Assembly (NCBI RefSeq): GCF_000377645.1
Contig: NZ_KB898474.1
Coordinates: 1-64,000 of the forward strand
Length of the DNA stretch: 64,000 bases
Direction of reading: 5' to 3'
From: Thiomonas sp. FB-6
GTDB taxonomy: Bacteria; Pseudomonadota; Gammaproteobacteria; Burkholderiales; Burkholderiaceae_C
A program made the translations under genes and the position numbers. Positions within the stretch are counted from its first letter, which is position 1. The number at the start of each line of letters is the position of its first letter. Shown here one piece after another: positions 23,799 through 33,480 of this stretch. The notes under the pieces are model-generated. The model worked only from the letters and a program-made list of their open reading frames with translations. It did no database searches and had not been told where the DNA came from.

Positions 23799-25928
23799 TC
23801 AGAACTCGCGCGTGATGCTCGCTCCGGCGCTGAAGGCGCGCCCGGGCGCGCCTTCGTAGTACTGGTTGCTCGAGCTGTTGACCACCACGGCGCCGACGTA
23901 GCCGCGGTCGGCCAGGTTGTCCACGCGAAGGAACTCGGACAGTTTCCAGGGGCCGCGTCGCTGTTCCACGCCGGCCGCCCAGTTCAGCGCCACCCAGCCG
24001 GCCGCCGGCGTGGCGTGGTTGCTCGAATCGACGTACACGTGGGAGCGCCCGAGCAGGGAGATGCGGGTGTAGAAGCCGCGCAGGGCGAGGGAGGACAGGA
24101 GCGGGCGCCAGGTCAGCGCGGCGTAGGCCTGCTCCTGCGGCGCGCCGGGCATGCTGGCGCCGTCGTAGGGGCCGCCGACGAAGCGGATGTGCATCAGGCT
24201 GAACCCGGCGCTGGCCTGCAGGTGGCCGGGCAGCCGCGCATCCAGGCTGAGCTCGGTGCCGTAGCGCCGCGTGCTGCCTGCGTTCATGTAGGTGGTGCGC
24301 CCGCCGGTGTTGGTGTCGACGACGATCTGGTTGTCGGCGGTGATGTCGTACAGCGCGGCCTGCGCGCGCAGGCGCCCGAAGTCGACGCGCCAGCCGAGCT
24401 CCCGGTTGTTCAGGTGCATGGGCTGCAGCCCCAGGTTCAGCCCCGGCTGGTTGCCGGGACGGTAGGCCAGCTGGTAGAAGGTGGGCGTGACGAAACCGCG
24501 GCCCCAGTCGGCGTACACCCGGTTGGCGGCGTCGAGCTTGTACAGCAGGCCCAGCACCGGATCGGTGGCGGCGTAGCGCGCGGTGCCGCCGGTGCCCGAA
24601 GCCAGCGGGGCATCGGCGCCGGGGGTGGACTCGAAGGCGACGCGGTCGTGGCGCAGCCCGCCGCTCAGCGACAGCGCCGGCGTGAGCTTCCAGTCCGCCT
24701 GCGCGAACACGGCCGTGTTGTCGACCACGTTGTACTGGTCGTTGCGCAAGGCGCCCTGGGTGCCGAGGTCGTTCACGTAGCCCTTGCGGAACTCGTTCTC
24801 GCGCCCGTAGTCCAGGCCCGCGGCCAGGGTGTAGGGACGCGATGCGAGCAGTCCCTGGTGCGAGTAGGTGGCGCGGGTGCCGCCGAAGGCGTCGTCCAGC
24901 GCCACGACCCCGCCCGCGGACTGGGCGAAGCTGCCGCTGAAGGCCAGGTACTGGGTGATCGAGCGGGATCCGCCATAGGCGCTGAGCTGCAGGGTGTCGG
25001 CGGCGTCGAAGCGATGCTCCCAGCTCAGGCCGCTCTGGCGTGCGCGCACGCTCTTGCGCGTGTCGTAGCTCAGCGACGACGCGGCGACGCCGCGCGGGTT
25101 CGCCTGGTACTCCGCCAGCGTTTGCCCTCCGGGGTCGAGCCCCTGCTGGTCCAGAGCGTTGAACACCAGCCGGTAGCGGTCGTCGCCGCCGTCGCCCCAG
25201 CGCAGCACGGTGTTGAACTGCTGCCGCGATGCGCTGGCGTGTTCGCGCCAGCCGTCGGTGCGGAAGTCGCTCAGCCCGGCCACGGCGCCGAGGTCGCCGC
25301 TGCGGGCGCCGCCGATGAGCGTGCTCTGGCGGCTGCCCCAGGGCCCCAGCCAGGCGGCCAGACTGGCCGCGGCGGGATCGGGGGCGTCCTCGGTGTAGGC
25401 CTCGATCACCCCGCCGGCGGAGTTGCCGTACAGCGCGGCGAAGGGGCCGCGGATGATCTTGATGGCGCCGATCATCGGCAGGTCGATGAGCTGCGACTGG
25501 CCCTGGCCGTCGGGCATGGTCAGCGGCACGCCGTCCAGGCTCATCTGCACGCCCTGCACGCCGAAGGGCGAGTCGGCGCCGAAGCCGCGGATCGAAAGCT
25601 GCATGTCCTGCGCGTAGTCCTGCCGGTTGTTGACCACCACGCCCGGCACCTGGTTGAGCGTCTCCGACAGGTTGACCTGCTGCTGGCCCTGGACCAGGCG
25701 CTCTCGATCGAGCACCGTGGCCGTCGACGGCAGGTGGACTGCCTGGGCGCCGTAGGCCATGCCCTGCACGGTCACGGTCTGCAAGGCCTGGGGCGCGCTG
25801 GCCGCCTCCGGCGGGGTTGCCCGCGCCGAGCTGCAGAGCGCCCACAGCGCCGCGCCGCACAGCACGAAGCCGGCTTGTCGTGAAGCCACGACGCGGCGGG
25901 GTAGGCGCATGTCTCGGGGGCGAATCAT
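23799..25928 (-). CDS. TonB-dependent outer-membrane receptor 1
   Basis: The product is 709 residues; a shorter start at MRLPRRVVASRQ (25910) is possible. A signal peptide ends near SSARA, then come a TonB-box-like LQTVTVQG, a plug domain (VNLSETLNQVPGVVVNNRQD, MQLSIRGFGADSPFGVQGVQ, IIRGPFAALYGNSAGGVIEA) and a 22-strand barrel ending in SITREF with the terminal aromatic residue. By family context it takes up a chelated metal or cofactor. The cargo cannot be read from the sequence. The gene starts 3 bases after the stop of receptor 2. Confidence 0.9.
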   Translation of the reverse strand: MIRPRDMRLPRRVVASRQAGFVLCGAALWALCSSARATPPEAASAPQALQTVTVQGMAYGAQAVHLPSTATVLDRERLVQGQQQVNLSETLNQVPGVVVNNRQDYAQDMQLSIRGFGADSPFGVQGVQMSLDGVPLTMPDGQGQSQLIDLPMIGAIKIIRGPFAALYGNSAGGVIEAYTEDAPDPAAASLAAWLGPWGSRQSTLIGGARSGDLGAVAGLSDFRTDGWREHASASRQQFNTVLRWGDGGDDRYRLVFNALDQQGLDPGGQTLAEYQANPRGVAASSLSYDTRKSVRARQSGLSWEHRFDAADTLQLSAYGGSRSITQYLAFSGSFAQSAGGVVALDDAFGGTRATYSHQGLLASRPYTLAAGLDYGRENEFRKGYVNDLGTQGALRNDQYNVVDNTAVFAQADWKLTPALSLSGGLRHDRVAFESTPGADAPLASGTGGTARYAATDPVLGLLYKLDAANRVYADWGRGFVTPTFYQLAYRPGNQPGLNLGLQPMHLNNRELGWRVDFGRLRAQAALYDITADNQIVVDTNTGGRTTYMNAGSTRRYGTELSLDARLPGHLQASAGFSLMHIRFVGGPYDGASMPGAPQEQAYAALTWRPLLSSLALRGFYTRISLLGRSHVYVDSSNHATPAAGWVALNWAAGVEQRRGPWKLSEFLRVDNLADRGYVGAVVVNSSSNQYYEGAPGRAFSAGASITREF

Positions 25929-25931
25929 GTC

Positions 25932-28205
25932 TCAGCTCCAGGAGTAGCGCAGGCCCAGCCAGGCGCCACGCGGAGCGCCCGGCGCGACGAACTGCGCGCT
26001 TTGCCAATCGGCCGGGTTGGTCGCGTAGCTGCGGCCCGGGCCCGTGAAGACGTTCGTGCCGAGTTGGCCGAAGTCGTAGTAGCTGCGGTTGAACAGGTTG
26101 TGCACCGACACATCGAGCTTCCAGTGGCGATCGATGCGGTAGCGGGCACCGAGGTCGAGCACCGCGAAGGCGGGCAGGCTGCCGCGGGTGTCCTGGTTGT
26201 TCTCGTCGCCCTGCGCGTAGCGCCGGCCGAAGGCGGTCAGGCGCGTGCGCAGCGCCCAGCGCTGGTTGGGCGTGAAGCGCGCCGAGGCGGCGGCGGTCCA
26301 GGCCGGAATGTCGGGAATGCGGGCGCCCGGGTCGACCTGGATGGTGCCGTTCGCGTTCGCCGAGGAGTTGGCGGGGCTGGGCACGAGAAAGCCGGATTCG
26401 TAGGTGGCCAGGGTGCGGCTGATCGACGCCGTCCATTCCCAGCGCTCGGAGCCGCCGGCGAAGTCGACGGTCGCGCTGCGCATGAGCTCGCGCGGGATGT
26501 TGGCGTAGTAGCCCTGGCTCATGGTCGCCAGGCTGATGAACTGCAGGGCGTTCGCGAGATCGGTGTGGGTGAGCAGGGCGCGCACGCGCAGCCCCGCCAG
26601 GTGCCATGCCGCGCCGGCCTGTGTCGTGCGCGCGATCTCGGGCTGCAGCGCCGGGTCGGCGACCAGCACGTTGGGCAGCGTGCACGGCGCGGTGGGGCTG
26701 GCGCAGCTCAGCTCCACGGGCATGGGCACGCGCATGCCCTGCGCGTAGCGCAGGAAGTACGAGCCGGTGCGCGTGGGGTGCAGCTCCAGGCCCAGGCTCG
26801 GGTTCCAGCGCGAGAAGGCGTGCCGGCCGCCCAGCGGGCCGCCCAGCAGGTCCTGCATGTTCACGTCGGCGTGCTGGTAGCGCGCCGCCAGGTTCAGCCC
26901 GAGCCAGCGCGTGGGAGACAGCGCGTCCTGGACGTACGCGCCGGCGTAGGTGTTGGTCACGCCCAGGTTCACGGGCGCCTGGTCGAAGGGGCCGATGCCC
27001 ACGGCGTAGCGCTGCGGCGTGAACGTGGCCGCCTGCTGGCGCTGCGCGAAATCGACCTGCTGATGCTGGGCGTCCACGCCCAGGTCCAGCACGTTGGGCA
27101 GCCCGGCCAGCGGTGAGGCGTCGCGCGCGGCCAGGCTCAGCCCGCGCGTGCGCTGGCGCAGCGTGCTGGCGGTGTTGGTGGCCACCGGGTCGGCCAGGCT
27201 CGGGGGGGCGCCGTCGTAGGCGTTGTTGACGTTGCTGTTGAACCCGCTCTGCTCGCTGTTGCGCAGGTAGGCGTGCGCGCTCAGGCGCCAGTGCCCGGCC
27301 AGGTCCTCGGTGTCGCCGAGCTGGAGGAAGCCGAGCTGGTTGTCGACGTAGTCGGGCGCGGAGTAGATCGCCGTGGGCGTGTCCATCCAGCCCAGGGGAA
27401 GGGTCTGCGAGCCCGAGAGGCGGCTTTGCGCGTAGGTGTAGCTCAGCCGCAGGTGGTGGCCGCCGTCGTCGCGGGTGACCTTGGCGAACAGGCTGCGCCG
27501 CGCACTCGGGGAGTAGGGGGCGAAGCCGTCGTCGTGCGCGTTGGCGGCGGCCACGAAATAGCTCCACGGCCCCTGGGTGCTCGCAATGCGGGCCTGCTCG
27601 GAGTCGCGGCCGAAGCTGCCGGCCCGCAACTCGATCTCGCCGCCCGGTGCGCTGCGTCCGTCGAGCGTGCGCACCAGCAGGCTGCCGCCCAGGGTGTTGA
27701 GCCCGTAGACGGGGTCGGCGTAGGGCACCAGGCTGATGGAGCGGATCGCGTTGGGGGGGATCAGGTCCCAGCTGAGCGTGTCGCCGAAGGCCTCGTTGAC
27801 GCGCGCTCCATCCACGTAGGCCGAGAAGCCCTGCGGCGTGCCCAGCAGCGGCGAGGCGGCGAAGCCGTTGTAGCGCAGCGTGGGCTGCCAGTCGTTGCCC
27901 TGCTCGTGGGTCAGCGCGGCCCCAGGCAAGCGGGCGGCCAGCGCATCGGGCAGCGAGGTGGCGGACAGTTCGTGCAACTGCCGGGCGACCACCGTGTAGG
28001 AGCCCTTGGGAACCCTGCTGGATGCCGTGGTCGCTGGAGTCGCCACGGTCACCGTGGCCAGCCGCACCGTGGGCGAGGGTGCCGAGGCCCGCGCCGGAGC
28101 CTGCTCACCATGCGTCGCCCGCGCCGGCAGCAACTGCAGCAGCAGCGCCGCGCCGGTCGCGCAACGCAGCGCGGCGAACAAGAAGCGGCGGCGCGCAGGA
28201 CTCAT
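25932..28205 (-). CDS. TonB-dependent outer-membrane receptor 2
   Basis: The 757-residue product starts at an ATG overlapping the preceding stop. A signal peptide (RRRFLFAALRCATGAALLLQ, ending near ARA) precedes a TonB-box-like VRLATVTVA. The plug has the block VNEAFGDTLSWDLIPPNAIR with LNTLGGSLLVRTLDG, characteristic of a receptor subgroup distinct from receptor 1. The barrel ends GLRYSWS. It is directly coupled to the binding-protein/cytochrome gene of the alcohol dehydrogenase, so it probably serves that system, for example in uptake of a lanthanide chelate. That cargo is inference only. Confidence 0.9.
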   Translation of the reverse strand: MSPARRRFLFAALRCATGAALLLQLLPARATHGEQAPARASAPSPTVRLATVTVATPATTASSRVPKGSYTVVARQLHELSATSLPDALAARLPGAALTHEQGNDWQPTLRYNGFAASPLLGTPQGFSAYVDGARVNEAFGDTLSWDLIPPNAIRSISLVPYADPVYGLNTLGGSLLVRTLDGRSAPGGEIELRAGSFGRDSEQARIASTQGPWSYFVAAANAHDDGFAPYSPSARRSLFAKVTRDDGGHHLRLSYTYAQSRLSGSQTLPLGWMDTPTAIYSAPDYVDNQLGFLQLGDTEDLAGHWRLSAHAYLRNSEQSGFNSNVNNAYDGAPPSLADPVATNTASTLRQRTRGLSLAARDASPLAGLPNVLDLGVDAQHQQVDFAQRQQAATFTPQRYAVGIGPFDQAPVNLGVTNTYAGAYVQDALSPTRWLGLNLAARYQHADVNMQDLLGGPLGGRHAFSRWNPSLGLELHPTRTGSYFLRYAQGMRVPMPVELSCASPTAPCTLPNVLVADPALQPEIARTTQAGAAWHLAGLRVRALLTHTDLANALQFISLATMSQGYYANIPRELMRSATVDFAGGSERWEWTASISRTLATYESGFLVPSPANSSANANGTIQVDPGARIPDIPAWTAAASARFTPNQRWALRTRLTAFGRRYAQGDENNQDTRGSLPAFAVLDLGARYRIDRHWKLDVSVHNLFNRSYYDFGQLGTNVFTGPGRSYATNPADWQSAQFVAPGAPRGAWLGLRYSWS

Positions 28206-29338
28206 GGGACGAAGGAGTCGAAGGGCGAGGAGTCGTTGCCGGCGGCCTCCGGTGTCAGCGCCTTGCCCGAGGGCGCGTAGCCGTTGGCGTGCAGCAGGAA
28301 GGCCATCAGGTCGGCGTACTCGGCGGGCTTGAGCTGCCCGGGTTTGTCGGCGGGCATGTTGGTCTGCATGTACTGGTAGATGCCGCCGACCGTCATGCTC
28401 GATCCCTGCGAGGGAGCGAAGGCCGAGCCCGCCAGCGCCGGCGCGGTGCGTCCCTCGAGCTTGTCGCCGTGGCACCTGGCGCATTCGGCGGCGTACAGCT
28501 GCCTGCCGGGGCCGACCTGGTCGGCGGCGAAGGCCGCCGTCGGCGCGGCGGACGCGGCGGTGCCGGCGCTCTGTCCGGGCGTGGAGTCCGCGACCGGTTG
28601 TGCATGGGCCTCGGCGGGCTGCGCCGAGCCGGCGGGAACTTCCAGCGCGGCCGTCAGGGGCTGAAGCCGGCCCTCGCGGTTCAGGGCGCGGGTGGCGCCC
28701 GACATCCTGGCGATCAGGACGCGCTCGTGCCTGCCGGCGACGAAGTGAAGGGTCCAGTGCGCAAGACGCGTCTGTATCGGCCGCAAGTCGAAACGCGTGT
28801 CGGGGTGGGCCTCGGCATAGGCCCGCAGCGCCGGGTACCAGGCGATGCCGCGCGGCGAGCGCTGGGCGGCCACGTCGTCGATCACCGCGTCCGCGCTGTT
28901 GTCGATGGTGAAGTCCTGCATCCCGGCCTCGGCCGCGATCATCTGCGCGGGAGTCCTGTAGGCCACCGCGACCGAGCCATGGTCCGGCGCGCCGGAAAGC
29001 CTGAACTCGACGAAGTCGGCGGCCGCGTAGGAAGCGGATTCGAGCAGCGGCCCGGACGGGCGGTCGGCGGCCGAGCTCGCCACCCCGGCGAACACGTCGC
29101 AGGAGCTGTCGAGCAGGTGCGCCAGCCGGGCCGGGGCGACGGCGCCGCCGTCGAGCTGCCGGCGCAGGTCCACCTCGCGGTAGGGCTGGCCCAGACGGCC
29201 GAACACGGCGTGCGCGACGGCGGAGTCGACGGCCCGGGTGGGGCTGTGGGGGAAGGTGCAAAGCCGGACTTCCCGGCCTTGGGCGCAATGGGCGGCGAGC
29301 GCGAACGCGGCCGCGAACAGAAGATGGCTCTGCTTCAT
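28202..29338 (-). CDS. XoxJ-like periplasmic binding protein fused to cytochrome c
   Basis: The 378-residue product has a signal peptide (first ~21 residues, ending CAQG). Residues ~24-230 form a family-3 periplasmic-binding-type domain of the kind encoded next to PQQ alcohol dehydrogenases (MoxJ/XoxJ-like): REVRLCTFP, YAAADFVEFRLSG, IAWYPALRAYAEAHPDTRFD. After a Pro/Ala linker, residues ~275-360 form a cytochrome c domain with ECARCHGDK (haem ligand His290) and a late Met for the sixth ligand. In most methylotrophs these are two genes (xoxJ and xoxG). The fusion suggests one polypeptide both matures or docks the dehydrogenase and accepts its electrons. It lies 70 bases downstream of the dehydrogenase. 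Confidence 0.8.
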   Translation of the reverse strand: MKQSHLLFAAAFALAAHCAQGREVRLCTFPHSPTRAVDSAVAHAVFGRLGQPYREVDLRRQLDGGAVAPARLAHLLDSSCDVFAGVASSAADRPSGPLLESASYAAADFVEFRLSGAPDHGSVAVAYRTPAQMIAAEAGMQDFTIDNSADAVIDDVAAQRSPRGIAWYPALRAYAEAHPDTRFDLRPIQTRLAHWTLHFVAGRHERVLIARMSGATRALNREGRLQPLTAALEVPAGSAQPAEAHAQPVADSTPGQSAGTAASAAPTAAFAADQVGPGRQLYAAECARCHGDKLEGRTAPALAGSAFAPSQGSSMTVGGIYQYMQTNMPADKPGQLKPAEYADLMAFLLHANGYAPSGKALTPEAAGNDSSPFDSFVP

Positions 29339-29408
29339 GGGAGGGACTTCGGCTGGAGTGGGAAGGCGGGCGCCGCGGGGCCGGGCCGGGCCCGGCCCCG
29401 AGAGCGCC

Positions 29409-31118
29409 TTAGAGCGAGAACACGTACAGCGTGCCGCCGCGCGGGACGTCCTTGGTCATCGTGGCCATCGGGCCGCCCCAGATCGGGTTGGCACCGCCGT
29501 AGCCGGTCAGGATGGCGACGTATTCCTTGCCGTCGACCTCGAACACCGAAGGCTGCGCGACGATGCCGCTGGCCAGCTTCGGGCTCTTCCACAGGACCTT
29601 GCCCGTCTTGGTGTCGAAGGCGTACAGGTGCCCTTGCAGCGAGCCGGTGAAGGCGATGCCGCCGGCGGTGGCGGTCACGCCGCCGTTCCAGGGCATCTTG
29701 CTCCAGTGGCCCCAGACCCGCTTGCCGGTGTCGACGTCGATGGCCTGCACTTCCCCATAGCCCTTGCTTCCCGGCTCGGGATGGATGCCGAAGCCCTCGC
29801 CCAGGTACGGCAGGCCCTGCATGTAGCTGACCTTGGTGCCGTTGTAGCTGCCGCAGGCATGCAGGGTGGGGATCACCACGATGTGCGAACGCGGGTCATA
29901 GGCCATCGACCACCAGTTCTTGCCGCCCAGGAACTGCGGGCAGGTACGGATCTCGGTGCCGACCGTCGGGTACTTCTTCGGGTCGTTGATCGACTCGCCG
30001 TTCTTGTCGTAGCCCACCACCGACTCGGTGCGCACGAAGGGCTTGGCGTAGATCAGCTTGCCGGTCTGGCGATCGATGGCGATGAAGAAGCCGTTGCGAT
30101 CGGCGTGCAGCAGTGCGTCGTAGTCCTTGCCCTCGTAGTGGATCTTCGCCCGCAGCGCGGTGTTCACGCCGTCGTAGTCCCAGGTGTCGTGCTGGGTGTA
30201 CTGGAAGTGCCACTTCAGCGAGCCGTTGTCACCGTCGAGGGCGAGCAGCGAGTCGGAATACAGGTTCTTGCCCGGGCGCAACTCGGCCAGCCAGGGGCCG
30301 GGATTGCCCACGCCCCAGTACAGGGTGTTGCTGGCCGGGTCATAGGTGCCGGTCAGCCAGGCCGGGGAGCCCGCGTGCAGGTACATGCCCTTCGGCCAGG
30401 TGTCTCCACCCTTCTCGTCGGGAGCGGGAACGTTGAAGCTCTTCCACACCTTGTCGCCGTTGTTCACGTCCAGCGCCTCGATGAAGCCGCGCGCGCCGTA
30501 CTCGCCGCCGGCGCTGCCGAGGTAGAGCTTGTTGTTGGCCACCAGCGGCGCCAGCGTGAAGGCGTAGCCGATGCCCGGGTCGAACACCTGCTTGCGCCAG
30601 TCGACGTTGCCGGTCTGCGCATCCAGCGCGGCGACCTCGCCGCTGAGCATGGCCACGAACAGCTTGTCGCCGTACAGGGCCACGCCGCGGTTCACCACGT
30701 CGCAGCACACCGTCTTGTAGGCGATCTTCGGAAGATGGGGGTCGAAGTTCCACAGCTCCTTGCCCGAGCTGGCCTGGAAGGCGTAGACATGGTCCTTGGG
30801 CGTGGTCACGAACATGTAGTCGCCGTTGACCACCGGCACGGACTCGAAGCCCTGCGTGAGATCGGCGGGGAACTTGTAGGACCACACCATCTTCAGCTGG
30901 TGCACGTTGCCGGTGTCGACCTGCTGCGCCGGCGAATAGCTCTCGCCGCCGTAGGAGTGGTAGTAGGTCAGCCACTGGGTGCTGTCAGCGGCGGCGTCGA
31001 GGCGCTGCTGGGTCACCGCCGGATAGCCGGCGGCCAGCGCGCTGCCGGCCAGGCCGAGCCCCAGCGCGGAAAGCGCGAAGGCGCGTGCGTGGCGCGCGAG
31101 GTTGCGGGATGGATGCAT
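29409..31118 (-). CDS. PQQ-dependent alcohol dehydrogenase, lanthanide-type signature
   Basis: The 569-residue product has a signal peptide (ends near ALAAG) and an eight-bladed propeller. Adjacent cysteines Cys138-Cys139 (VCCDVVNRG) form the vicinal disulfide of quinoprotein dehydrogenases. Expected metal/PQQ ligands are Glu206 (GGEYGARG), Asn272 (GNPGPW) and the catalytic Asp314. Two residues on is Asp316, giving WDYDG, the extra acid found in lanthanide-dependent enzymes (XoxF, PedH) and absent from calcium enzymes (MxaF, PedE/ExaA). It would oxidise methanol, ethanol or other primary alcohols in the periplasm, passing electrons to the fused cytochrome encoded next. Substrate cannot be told from sequence. 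The ribosome site is strong (AGGAGA). Confidence 0.9.
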   Translation of the reverse strand: MHPSRNLARHARAFALSALGLGLAGSALAAGYPAVTQQRLDAAADSTQWLTYYHSYGGESYSPAQQVDTGNVHQLKMVWSYKFPADLTQGFESVPVVNGDYMFVTTPKDHVYAFQASSGKELWNFDPHLPKIAYKTVCCDVVNRGVALYGDKLFVAMLSGEVAALDAQTGNVDWRKQVFDPGIGYAFTLAPLVANNKLYLGSAGGEYGARGFIEALDVNNGDKVWKSFNVPAPDEKGGDTWPKGMYLHAGSPAWLTGTYDPASNTLYWGVGNPGPWLAELRPGKNLYSDSLLALDGDNGSLKWHFQYTQHDTWDYDGVNTALRAKIHYEGKDYDALLHADRNGFFIAIDRQTGKLIYAKPFVRTESVVGYDKNGESINDPKKYPTVGTEIRTCPQFLGGKNWWSMAYDPRSHIVVIPTLHACGSYNGTKVSYMQGLPYLGEGFGIHPEPGSKGYGEVQAIDVDTGKRVWGHWSKMPWNGGVTATAGGIAFTGSLQGHLYAFDTKTGKVLWKSPKLASGIVAQPSVFEVDGKEYVAILTGYGGANPIWGGPMATMTKDVPRGGTLYVFSL

Positions 31119-31240
31119 CGTTGTCTCCTGTTCAGCGAGTCGTTGGGCTTGTTGTCGGCTGTGTCCAGCCAGTCGTCCTGGGTACTGCGTGGGAAGTCAT
31201 CGGGGCGGTGGTCGTCTCCTGGTCGTTGCGTCGAAGGGGC

Positions 31241-31633
31241 TCAGACGCGGCCGGCGAGCTGCAGCGCCCGCCATTCGGCGTCGTCGTACAGGCGCGAACG
31301 AGTCAGGAAGCGCCGGCCCGTGGGCCCGTCCAGCGAGAACATGCCGCCGCGCCCGCCGACCACGTCGATGATCAGCTGGGTGTGTTTCCAGTACTCGAAC
31401 TGCGCGGCGCTGATGTAGAAGGGCATGCCGCCGATGTGCCCGAGCAGGCGGTCGGCCTCGCCGACCAGGAACTCGCCCGCGGCGAAGCACATCGGCGCGC
31501 TGCCGTCGCAGCAGCCACCCGATTGGTGGAACATCAGCTCGCCATGCTCGGCCCGCAGGCGCTCGATCAGCTCCAGGGTCGCCGGCGTGGCCGTCACCTG
31601 CGGGGGCGGGGCATGGTTCAAGGTCGTCTCCAC
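31241..31633 (-). CDS. DUF779 protein
   Basis: The 130-residue product has the conserved MFHQSGGCCDGSAPMCFAAG block with a Cys pair, GEADRLLGHIGGMPFYISAA, and a YWKHTQLIIDVVGGRGGMFS core ending in GRRFLTRSRLY. DUF779 genes are typically found beside aldehyde dehydrogenases of alcohol-oxidation operons; the role is not established. It starts 16 bases after the aldehyde dehydrogenase stop. Confidence 0.9.
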   Translation of the reverse strand: METTLNHAPPPQVTATPATLELIERLRAEHGELMFHQSGGCCDGSAPMCFAAGEFLVGEADRLLGHIGGMPFYISAAQFEYWKHTQLIIDVVGGRGGMFSLDGPTGRRFLTRSRLYDDAEWRALQLAGRV

Positions 31634-31649
31634 CGATCGGCCGCCGGCT

Positions 31650-33170
<1,521 letters not shown>

Positions 33171-33244
33171 TGAGATCTCCTTGCAGGGTCAGTTGTCCGG
33201 AAAACGGGTCGAAGCCGCGAAGCCGCGGACTCGCTACTTGCAAC

Positions 33245-33259
33245 GCAGGTTGCGTGCCA
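33245..33259 (-). promoter_or_regulatory. Sigma-54 (-24/-12) promoter of the alcohol oxidation operon
   Basis: On the minus strand the sequence is TGGCACGCAACCTGC. The GG and GC elements are exactly 10 bases apart and TGGCACG is the full -24 consensus; the -12 TTGC is CTGC (one mismatch). It lies about 75 bases upstream of the aldehyde dehydrogenase start, leaving a normal leader. Confidence 0.75.
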
Positions 33260-33379
33260 GCGCGCGGCGCCGCGCATCGGGAAAAACTTCCCTCGTAAAA
33301 ACAAGGAGTTGCGCGGATGGCTAGGGTTTTTTCGGGGCCCGCGGCATGTCGCGGAGGAGCCCCTGCGCGACAAAGCGAC

Positions 33380-33396
33380 TGTCGCAGTGCGCGACA
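33380..33396. promoter_or_regulatory. Putative AcoR upstream activator site 1
   Basis: TGTCGC-AGTGC-GCGACA is a perfect 6-bp inverted repeat about 120 bases upstream of the -24 element, the right distance for a sigma-54 activator bound upstream and looping to the promoter. Confidence 0.6.
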
Positions 33397-33410
33397 GTCG
33401 ACAACGGTGG

Positions 33411-33424
33411 TGTCGAGTGCGACA
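33411..33424. promoter_or_regulatory. Putative AcoR upstream activator site 2
   Basis: TGTCG-AGTG-CGACA repeats the arms of the first site with a 4-base spacer, 15 bases further on. Tandem sites are usual for Fis-type activators. Confidence 0.5.
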
Positions 33425-33480
33425 CTTTGCCCAAGCAGGTGATCGAGCATGCGGCCGTGAGAGCTGCGGGGAGACAATTC

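Noticed and set aside
23607-25883. Long plus-strand open frame opposite TonB receptor 1
   Set aside because: It mirrors the receptor's codon usage and has no recognisable domain or start signal.
28206-29288. Extension of TonB receptor 2 upstream through the cytochrome gene frame
   Set aside because: The frame is open, but the region is antiphase to the well-supported binding protein-cytochrome gene; the signal peptide sits at the 28205 start.
29409-31118. Naming the enzyme xoxF outright
   Set aside because: The metal signature is lanthanide-type, but methanol against ethanol preference and subfamily need an alignment I cannot run.
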